NCBI GenBank assembly: GCA_030017815.1
Contig: JASEGX010000075.1
Location: forward strand, 1 to 10,750
Direction: 5' to 3'
Source of the DNA: Thermodesulfobacteriota bacterium
GTDB lineage: Bacteria > Desulfobacterota > QYQD01
DNA length: 10,750 nucleotides
In this document: one piece after another, positions 6,010-10,750 of the stretch
Position numbering within the stretch: position 1 is the first letter of the stretch
Layout of the letters: every line of letters starts with the position of its first letter
The notes under the pieces: model-generated
The model's input: the letters and a program-made list of their open reading frames with translations, nothing else
Told to the model about the DNA's origin: nothing
Database searches by the model: none
Made by a program: the position numbers and the translations under genes

Positions 6010-6047
6010 GCTGAGCGCTGATTGCTGACAGCTGAGAGCTATTTTTT
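6003..6047 (+). terminator. Possible rightward terminator built from the repeat
   Basis: AGCTCT (6003-6008) can pair with AGAGCT (6035-6040), extended by GCTG/CAGC across a small bulge. A run of six T (6042-6047) follows on the + strand. It could end transcripts of the mac operon and protect the convergent hydrogenase operon. The stem overlaps the hydA stop codon, and the loop is long, so this is tentative. Confidence 0.4.
6010..6043 (-). repeat. TCAGC-rich dispersed repeat, begins on the hydA stop codon
   Basis: On the minus strand it reads AATAGCTCTCAGCTGTCAGC followed by AATCAGCGCTCAGC. As in the copy at 5831-5864, the TAG of AATAGCT is a stop codon, here that of hydA. The two copies are inverted relative to each other. 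Confidence 0.7.
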
Positions 6048-7352
6048 AAACTTCACCTTAAGATAGTGTGCCGAACACGAAATACACGGGTCGTAGGCCC
6101 GGACCAGCATCTCCAGCCCCAATTCTATCTCTTTCTCCGGCTTCCCCAGCAATGAAGGTAAAAGGGCCTGCAGGTCGTGATAGATGTTATTGTGGTTCTG
6201 GTTGGTTGGGATGATCAGATTGGCCCCGATACATGTCCCGGAGTCATCGTATTGGTAATCATGGAAGAGTATCCCGCGCGGGACTTCCACGGCAGACACC
6301 CCGCGGCCGGGGCGCACCTTGATAGGCGGGATATCCTCAAGCGCCAGACCCCGGTCCAGGACTCTATCTATAATGTTTATGGAATCCTCTGCGGAATGTA
6401 CACACTCCACGATCTGGGCCACGTTATTCATGAAGCTGTTATAACAAACCGGCTTAAGTTTAAAGAGTTTGGCCACGGCCCTGGCCTCCGGGGTAAGCTT
6501 GTCGGCGTTCAGATTGAACCGGGCCAAGGCCCCCACCATGTAAGAATCGCGGTTATGTTTTGTGTATTTGGCCGTGGAGTGCGGGACGCAAAACTCGTTA
6601 GTTACCTCTTCATACTGGCCCGGCGCCCATGTCCCTCCATCGCTTGAACCGATCTGGCCGTGGTACATGGCATATTCCTGGTCTGACTTGAGGGCGATAT
6701 ACTCTGTTTCCCGGCTAAATGCCGGAAAGCGATTCGCCAATGAACCGACTAACCGGGCTACTTCTTTCAGATCAGAAAGCGCCTCTGTAAGCCCATGGCG
6801 CAGCTTCTTTAACTCATCCACCTTTGGATACTTGGCAAATCCACCCGGCACCAGCCTTTGCGGATGCGTAGTGCGGCCGCAAATCGTGTCACTGAACACG
6901 TTGGCCAGCCGGTGGATACGAATAACCGTCTTTAACTCAGCCGGATGCGATCCGGCCAGGGGCACAACGCTCCCTACTCCCATTAAATCTGGCAAAACAA
7001 GATAGCCTACATGGAGGATGTGGCTCTGCAGGTTTTCCGCATGGAGAGCCAGCTTGCGAAGAAGCACGGTCTGCTCCGAGACCTCAACACCCAAAGCGGC
7101 TTCCGTGGCCTGGAGCGAGGCTAAGGTATGCCCGATGGAACATATCCCGCAGATGCGACAGGTTATATGATGCATCTCATACCATTTTCGTCCTCTGACC
7201 ATGGCCTCGAAAAACCGGGGGGCCTCCACTACCTCCCAGCGGCAATCCTCGATCTTGCCATTGGAGACATTGACTACTATATTGCCATGCCCTTCCACCC
7301 GCGTTAAATGATCCACCCGGATATGAAGCTCCCGTTTAGCAGACTTGCTCAT
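6039..7352 (-). CDS. hydA: [NiFe] hydrogenase large (alpha) subunit, group 3b-type
   Basis: The 437-residue catalytic subunit would hold the Ni-Fe(CN)2CO centre of a cytosolic hydrogenase that splits or forms H2. The N-terminal motif RICGICSIGH supplies Cys68 and Cys71. The C-terminal DPCISCSAH supplies Cys423 and Cys426, with His429 as the expected cleavage site. Glu20 in RVEGHGN is the likely proton-relay glutamate. After His429 only eight residues remain (YLKVKFKK), consistent with the short tail removed by a maturation protease in group 3 enzymes. No protease or Hyp maturation gene is in the window, so these must lie elsewhere. The start overlaps the hydD stop (ATGA) and has a strong ribosome-binding site, GGGGAGGAGG (7357-7366). 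It is the last gene of hydBGDA, the same order as the archaeal sulfhydrogenase operon of Pyrococcus. Its stop lies in a dispersed repeat. Confidence 0.93.
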   Translation of the reverse strand: MSKSAKRELHIRVDHLTRVEGHGNIVVNVSNGKIEDCRWEVVEAPRFFEAMVRGRKWYEMHHITCRICGICSIGHTLASLQATEAALGVEVSEQTVLLRKLALHAENLQSHILHVGYLVLPDLMGVGSVVPLAGSHPAELKTVIRIHRLANVFSDTICGRTTHPQRLVPGGFAKYPKVDELKKLRHGLTEALSDLKEVARLVGSLANRFPAFSRETEYIALKSDQEYAMYHGQIGSSDGGTWAPGQYEEVTNEFCVPHSTAKYTKHNRDSYMVGALARFNLNADKLTPEARAVAKLFKLKPVCYNSFMNNVAQIVECVHSAEDSINIIDRVLDRGLALEDIPPIKVRPGRGVSAVEVPRGILFHDYQYDDSGTCIGANLIIPTNQNHNNIYHDLQALLPSLLGKPEKEIELGLEMLVRAYDPCISCSAHYLKVKFKK

Positions 7353-8089
7353 CTGGCCTCCTCCCCATACCCATCGTAAAGCCTTATTTGCCCGAGCGCT
7401 TCACCGGCAGAGATGCCAAGGCGCCCCAACAGCTCGCGAGCGGCATCCATATTCGGATCATCTACCAGGCCGCGGCAGCCCCAGCAATAGGCCCCCTCGG
7501 TAATGCAACAGGCCCCGCAGCCGGCCCTGGTCACCGGCCCCATACAAAACTGGCCCTTGAGAAGCACACAGACATTCCCCGCCTTCTTACAATCCACACA
7601 CACCGGATAATTGGGGATAAAAGGCTTCTTGCCTTGCAACAGGGCCTTGAGTATCTGGACAAACTCCTCACGGTTTATCGGGCAACCGTGGACATTGGCA
7701 TCTACCGGAACTACCGCCGAAACCGGCCGGGCGGCATAAGTATTATACCAATGGGCCTTATCGCCATAGACATAACGCCGCACGAATTTTTCATCCTGAA
7801 AATTCTTAATACAATTGACACCGCCGATAGTAGCACAGGCCCCTATAGCCACCAGTATCCCGGCCTTTTCCCGGATGGCCTTTATCCGTTCTTCGTCACT
7901 CTTTCGGGTGATAGAACCTTCTACCAGGGCAATGTCATAATGGTCGCTCTGCTCCTTCATGGCCTCACGCCAGGTGACTATCTCCACCTGTCCCAGGACA
8001 TCCAGCACGACCTCTTCCAGGTTGACGATCTGCAACTGATCGCCCTCGCAGCCGGCAAAATCAAAGATGGCCACCCTTGGCTTGCTCAT
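7349..8089 (-). CDS. hydD: [NiFe] hydrogenase small (delta) subunit with Asp in the proximal cluster motif
   Basis: The 246-residue electron-transfer subunit pairs with HydA. Expected ligands of the proximal [4Fe-4S] cluster are Cys14 in AGCEGDQLQ, Cys85 in IGACATIGG and Cys136 in VHGCPI. The fourth position, normally Cys of CxxC, is Asp17 (codon GAT at 8041-8039). The C-terminal part is Cys-rich: Cys164, 167, 174, 182 (PVCVDCKKAGNVC, QFCMGPVTRAG), then Cys191, 194, 195, 202 and 205. This matches two further clusters as in group 3b small subunits. Electrons would run from the NiFe site through these clusters toward HydB and HydG. The ATG overlaps the hydG stop (ATGA) and has a strong ribosome-binding site, GGAGGAGG (8097-8104). 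Three intact Cys ligands and full length argue for a working protein rather than decay. Confidence 0.92.
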   Translation of the reverse strand: MSKPRVAIFDFAGCEGDQLQIVNLEEVVLDVLGQVEIVTWREAMKEQSDHYDIALVEGSITRKSDEERIKAIREKAGILVAIGACATIGGVNCIKNFQDEKFVRRYVYGDKAHWYNTYAARPVSAVVPVDANVHGCPINREEFVQILKALLQGKKPFIPNYPVCVDCKKAGNVCVLLKGQFCMGPVTRAGCGACCITEGAYCWGCRGLVDDPNMDAARELLGRLGISAGEALGQIRLYDGYGEEAR

Positions 8090-8913
8090 GACAATGCCTC
8101 CTCCAGATTCTTTATCGCCGCAAAATTAAACACCGGCCCCTCCTGACAGACATAAACCGGGCCCATCTGACAGTGGCCGCACTTGCCTAAACCGCACTTC
8201 ATCTTCCTCTCAAGGGAAACGATGATATGATCATCGGCCAGACCCTTGGCCCTGGCCGCAGCTATGGCAAAGCGGTACATCACCGGCGGTCCGACCATAA
8301 CGGCATACGTCTTTTTGGGATCAATGGTAAACTTCGGGAAAAGGGTGGTAATGACCCCCACATTGCCCTTCCAGGAGGCATCGCCTACATCCACGGTCTC
8401 CAGGTATTCAAGGTCCGGACGCCTTGCCAGGGAGGCAAGCTCTGCCTTGAAAAGACGGTCGGCCGGTGTTCGGGCCCCGAAGAGTACGATTATTCTGCCG
8501 TAATCCTTTCGCCTTTCCAGGGCATAGTTGATAAAGGACCGCAAAGGCACGATTCCCAACCCCCCGGCCACAAACAAAAGGTCTTTACCTCTGAGATCCT
8601 CAACCGGGAAATGCGTACCATAAGGGCCGCGTATGCCGATAACATCTCCCGCTTTCAGGTTATGTAAGGCGTTGGTAACATTGCCGGCCCGGCGCACACA
8701 TATCTCAAAATCTGCTTTTTTGTTGGGCGCCGAAGAAACAGAAATAGGACATTCGCCCACGCCAAATACAGAAACCTCGACAAACTGTCCTGGCTTATGC
8801 CCCAGAGGCTTTCCATCATTAGGACGAAGCATAAACAGCTTTTCCATAGCCGTCTGCTCTTCGATCTTCATAATAGTGGCGAGACCGGGCAGGTAGGGAG
8901 ATGGTGAGCCCAT
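8086..8913 (-). CDS. hydG: Hydrogenase gamma subunit: FAD/NAD(P)-binding, [2Fe-2S] oxidoreductase
   Basis: The 275-residue flavoprotein would pass electrons between the hydrogenase clusters and NAD(P)H. It has the ferredoxin-reductase layout. An FAD-binding barrel covers about residues 10-105 (KPGQFVEVSV, CPISVSSAP at 55-63 and RGPYGTHFP at 95-103). The NAD(P)-binding fold covers about 110-225 (FVAGGLGIVPLRSF, MVGPPVMYR). A C-terminal [2Fe-2S] site has Cys240, 245, 248 and 256 (MKCGLGKCGHCQMG, then YVCQEGPVF). This is the pattern of sulfhydrogenase gamma, anaerobic sulfite reductase subunit B and the dihydroorotate dehydrogenase electron-transfer subunit; the neighbours decide for hydrogenase. 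ATG 8913 follows the hydB stop by 2 nt and has AAGGAGGG (8923-8930) at 9 nt. A second Met at residue 15 is possible but has no such site. NADH versus NADPH preference cannot be told by eye. Confidence 0.93.
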   Translation of the reverse strand: MGSPSPYLPGLATIMKIEEQTAMEKLFMLRPNDGKPLGHKPGQFVEVSVFGVGECPISVSSAPNKKADFEICVRRAGNVTNALHNLKAGDVIGIRGPYGTHFPVEDLRGKDLLFVAGGLGIVPLRSFINYALERRKDYGRIIVLFGARTPADRLFKAELASLARRPDLEYLETVDVGDASWKGNVGVITTLFPKFTIDPKKTYAVMVGPPVMYRFAIAAARAKGLADDHIIVSLERKMKCGLGKCGHCQMGPVYVCQEGPVFNFAAIKNLEEALS

Positions 8914-8915
8914 GA

Positions 8916-9974
8916 TCAGATACCCTCCTTCAAACGATTAAAGACTGCTACGGGATCGGCTATATCAGACGGGCATTGTGCGGAACAACGTCCACACCCC
9001 ACGCAGGCAATATCGCCGAAACGCCTGTATATAAACTGCCCCTTACGGTAAAAACGGTGGCGATAGCGGTCGGCCCGATGGCCGCGGAAATTACCGCCGC
9101 CCGCTACCTGGGCAAAGTCGCTCAAAAGACACCCATCCCAGGTACGATAGCGGCTGCCTTTTTTAAGGTCTATGGAGACATCGTCCCGGACATCAAAACA
9201 GTAGCAGGTTGGACATACTAAGTTACAGGTCCCGCAACTAAAACAAAGATAGGACTTTTCCTCCCAGATGACGTGTTCCTCCTTGCCGTCTAAAAGAGAA
9301 GGGAGTTCAAGATAAGAAAAATTCAACCGGTTGGCGTCGCAGCGTTTTCTCGCCTCCGCCCGTACCTTGTCCCTTTCTTTCGCCTCAGCCGGCGCAGCTT
9401 CCCTGGCCCCGGGGGCCATCTTGAGAAGCGAAGCCCCTTTCTTGCTGCCTACCTCCGTTACATAACATTGGCCAATATCGGTCAACATCAAATCGAAACC
9501 GCCCGCCACAGTATCAGCCCCCATGCTGCTCCAGAAGGCCCTGGGCGCTGCCTTGACCGGATCGATGCCGATAATCGTAGTCCGCTTACGACGTTCAAGG
9601 TAGTGGTTATCCTGGGGAACTGCGGAAAAAACCTTATCCATCTGATTTATGGCTATAATGTCATACGGATGCACGCCAAAAACAATCAACTCCTCTTTCG
9701 GTGCATCCGCCTTGATTGATCCCGGCGACAGGTTAAAGGTCAAAAGCTGCTCATAGGCCGGTAAAAGGTATTTTTTGGGAGGGATAAGCGTAACATCAAA
9801 AGAAAGGGTCATCTCCTCCGGTGAATTAATAGGAGCATAAGTGTAAAAGCCGCTATCCCCGGGTATGGAAGAAACTGCTGACTGGTCCTTTACGCCGACC
9901 ACGGTATTCTTCCGGCGTAAAAGCTCCGCCAGAAACAAACGCAGTCCTTCTTTCTCAATAATCGCCAGGTTCAT
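8916..9974 (-). CDS. hydB: Hydrogenase beta subunit: 4Fe-4S dicluster protein
   Basis: The 352-residue iron-sulfur protein is the first gene of the hydrogenase operon. It belongs with the beta subunit of sulfhydrogenases and subunit A of anaerobic sulfite reductase. The N-terminal 240 residues form the family-specific domain (HPYDIIAINQMDKVF, YLERRKRTTIIGID). Two ferredoxin-like cluster sites follow: CFSCGTCNLVCP (Cys244, 247, 250, 254) and CVGCGRCSAQCP (Cys324, 327, 330, 334), with WDGC (Cys282) between. It would carry electrons between HydD and HydG. The segment at about residues 187-212 is Ala/Glu/Lys/Arg-rich and low in complexity, probably a linker. ATG 9974 has AGGTGG (9979-9984) 4 nt upstream. 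A near-consensus promoter lies about 75 bp upstream, so the operon is probably expressed independently of pyrR. Confidence 0.9.
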   Translation of the reverse strand: MNLAIIEKEGLRLFLAELLRRKNTVVGVKDQSAVSSIPGDSGFYTYAPINSPEEMTLSFDVTLIPPKKYLLPAYEQLLTFNLSPGSIKADAPKEELIVFGVHPYDIIAINQMDKVFSAVPQDNHYLERRKRTTIIGIDPVKAAPRAFWSSMGADTVAGGFDLMLTDIGQCYVTEVGSKKGASLLKMAPGAREAAPAEAKERDKVRAEARKRCDANRLNFSYLELPSLLDGKEEHVIWEEKSYLCFSCGTCNLVCPTCYCFDVRDDVSIDLKKGSRYRTWDGCLLSDFAQVAGGGNFRGHRADRYRHRFYRKGQFIYRRFGDIACVGCGRCSAQCPSDIADPVAVFNRLKEGI

Positions 9975-10019
9975 ATCGCCACCTATTAGACCTTTGCCCT
10001 GCTATAAGATCCTGAATTC

Positions 10020-10035
10020 TAATATTGAAATATTA
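10020..10035. promoter_or_regulatory. 16-bp palindrome just downstream of the hyd transcription start (operator candidate)
   Basis: TAATATTGAAATATTA has perfect 7-bp arms around a 2-bp centre. It lies at about +6 to +21 relative to the predicted start, a classic repressor position. Being AT-only in the arms, it could arise by chance more easily than the upstream palindrome. Confidence 0.4.
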
Positions 10036-10047
10036 AAGCACCGTCCC

Positions 10048-10076
10048 TATATATGCAACCGGCTTGTCTGTGTCAA
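10048..10076 (-). promoter_or_regulatory. hydB: Sigma-70-type promoter for the hydBGDA operon
   Basis: On the minus strand, TTGACA (10076-10071) is a perfect -35 hexamer. It is followed by a 17-bp spacer and TATATA (10053-10048) as the -10. Transcription would start near 10041, giving a leader of roughly 65-70 nt before hydB ATG 9974. This is the best promoter in the window. Confidence 0.75.
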
Positions 10077-10086
10077 GAATTCTTGA
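10073..10086. promoter_or_regulatory. 14-bp perfect palindrome over the hyd -35 element (operator candidate)
   Basis: TCAAGAATTCTTGA is a perfect palindrome that shares bases with the -35 hexamer at 10071-10076. A dimeric regulator bound here would block or modulate RNA polymerase. No regulator gene is in the window to pair with it. Confidence 0.5.
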
Positions 10087-10104
10087 ATTAATTCCAGATG
10101 TTGT

Positions 10105-10659
10105 TCACCTTTTCTCAAGCCCTGTCCCTGTCTCCAGGATAACCTTATCTTCCCCACCCGCCTCTTTTAAAAAGACGTTTACCCTCTCGGAACAGGCGGT
10201 ATTGATTTTTTTGCCTACATATTGAGGCTCGATGGGCAACTCCCGATGACCGCGATCCACGAGTACCGCCAACTCTACCCCCTTGGGACGCCCAAAATCC
10301 ATTAGGGCATCCAGCGCCGCCCTAATCGTACGCCCGGTAAAAAGAACATCGTCCACTAAGATAATCTTCTGATCCTCGACAGGGAAACCTATCTCTGTTT
10401 TATGAACCAATGGCTGGCGGCCGATCATACTCCAGTCATCACGATAAAGGGTTATGTCCAGTACGCCCATGGGCACATCCGCCTGTTCCGTATGCATAAT
10501 TTTTCCCTTCAGACGCTGGGCCAGAAAAACACCCCCGGTTCGAATGCCTACGAGGGCCAGTCCCTCTACCCCCTTGTTCCTCTCCAGGATCTGGTGAGCC
10601 ATTCTGGTCAAAACACGGTTAACCTCTTTCTCATCCATCAATGTTATTTCTTTGGACAT
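10105..10659 (-). CDS. pyrR: Bifunctional PyrR: pyrimidine operon regulator / uracil phosphoribosyltransferase
   Basis: The 184-residue cytosolic protein belongs to the phosphoribosyltransferase fold. The PRPP-binding loop is ILVDDVLFTGRT (about 100-111). GIRTGGVFLAQRL (38-50) and LDITLYRDD (67-75) are strongly PyrR-like, as is VDRGHRELPI (134-143). Length is normal for PyrR. Family members make UMP from uracil and PRPP, and in many bacteria bind pyr mRNA to control attenuation. Here no pyrB, pyrC or other pyrimidine gene follows; the next gene is hydB, 130 bp on. A regulatory role would therefore have to act on genes elsewhere or upstream of the window. GAGG (10671-10674) lies 11 nt before ATG 10659. 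The upstream DNA is a TCAGC-type hairpin rather than a recognisable PyrR-binding loop. Confidence 0.92.
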   Translation of the reverse strand: MSKEITLMDEKEVNRVLTRMAHQILERNKGVEGLALVGIRTGGVFLAQRLKGKIMHTEQADVPMGVLDITLYRDDWSMIGRQPLVHKTEIGFPVEDQKIILVDDVLFTGRTIRAALDALMDFGRPKGVELAVLVDRGHRELPIEPQYVGKKINTACSERVNVFLKEAGGEDKVILETGTGLEKR

Positions 10660-10685
10660 TATCTGTATGACCTCGTTTATTTATG

Positions 10686-10738
10686 AGCTATCAGCGGTCA
10701 GCTTTCAGCTAAGAGCTGATGGCTGACCGCTGATAGCT
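10686..10738. repeat. TCAGC-rich repeat forming a 25-bp hairpin in the pyrR leader
   Basis: The left arm 10686-10710 starts AGCTATCAGCGGTCAGC. The right arm 10714-10738 ends GCTGACCGCTGATAGCT. They pair at 23 of 25 positions around a 3-nt AAG loop. It lies 27 bp upstream of the pyrR start codon. Sequence matches the repeats at 1981-2012, 5831-5864 and 6010-6043. Here both orientations are joined in one palindrome. Confidence 0.85.
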
Positions 10739-10750
10739 GAATGCTTATTT

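Noticed and set aside
7388..8146. A 252-codon open frame on the + strand opposite hydD
   Set aside because: It is antisense to a small subunit with clear cluster motifs and packed ATGA overlaps. Its translation has no recognisable domain, and the open frame follows from codon bias of the real gene. The same applies to the + strand frames at 6177-6647, 6562-7005 and 8227-8667.
6039..9974. Classification as F420-reducing (3a), heterodisulfide-linked (3c) or HoxFUYH-type (3d) hydrogenase
   Set aside because: There is no FrhB, MvhD/Hdr or HoxF/HoxU-like gene. The AsrA-like beta and AsrB-like gamma subunits and the beta-gamma-delta-alpha order fit the group 3b sulfhydrogenase type.
8086..9974. 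Anaerobic sulfite reductase subunits A and B
   Set aside because: The beta and gamma proteins resemble AsrA and AsrB, but there is no siroheme AsrC gene, and the genes overlap or abut hydrogenase small and large subunits.
10660..10750. A PyrR-responsive attenuator upstream of pyrR
   Set aside because: I see no conserved PyrR-binding loop or terminator/antiterminator pair. The hairpin is the dispersed TCAGC-rich repeat found at three other sites.

Overview
The window looks like a chromosomal segment of an anaerobic Gram-negative bacterium. The likeliest source is a deltaproteobacterium (Desulfobacterota) or a close relative. This rests on an outer-membrane TolC-type channel with a MacAB pump, a cytosolic group 3b-type [NiFe] hydrogenase, a pilus-type gene end, and small GTCATTCC...GGAATGAC dispersed repeats of the kind common in those genomes. 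The assignment is an inference; no rRNA gene is present.

Layout, left to right. (1) Positions 2-211 are the 3' end of a gene resembling PilX-type pilus assembly proteins. A short open stretch follows that encodes a second, diverged copy of the same C-terminal peptide (220-297), then a good intrinsic terminator (305-340). (2) Positions 341-684 hold no gene, but contain two dispersed paired-hairpin repeats. (3) A rightward export operon follows: a TolC-like outer-membrane channel (685-2031), a MacA-like periplasmic adaptor (2269-3450), a stand-alone MacB-type ATPase (3459-4163) and a stand-alone MacB-type permease (4609-5835). Together these could build a tripartite ATP-driven efflux or secretion machine spanning both membranes. 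An AT-rich GxxExxY-family gene (4160-4594), bracketed by an inverted repeat, sits between the two MacB halves. (4) A convergent intergenic region (5836-6038) is bracketed by two inverted copies of a TCAGC-rich repeat. Each copy begins on the TAG stop codon of the flanking gene.

(5) A tightly packed leftward operon encodes a four-subunit hydrogenase in the order beta-gamma-delta-alpha: hydB (9974-8916), hydG (8913-8086), hydD (8089-7349) and hydA (7352-6039). Electrons from H2 oxidised at the NiFe site of HydA would pass through FeS clusters of HydD and HydB to the FAD/NAD(P)-binding HydG, or in reverse to evolve H2. A near-consensus promoter with two palindromes lies just upstream of hydB. 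The small subunit has Asp in place of the second Cys of the CxxC motif that normally binds the proximal [4Fe-4S] cluster. (6) Upstream, in the same direction, is pyrR (10659-10105). Its leader contains a nearly perfect 25-bp hairpin made of the same TCAGC-rich repeat.

The main themes are compact operons invaded by at least three kinds of small repeat or mobile sequence. These repeats often form gene ends, stop codons, ribosome-binding sites or hairpins. I found no convincing wholly new defence or biosynthetic system. The best leads are the Cys-to-Asp hydrogenase small subunit, the GxxExxY insertion, the repeats placed on stop codons, and the palindromic hydrogenase promoter.
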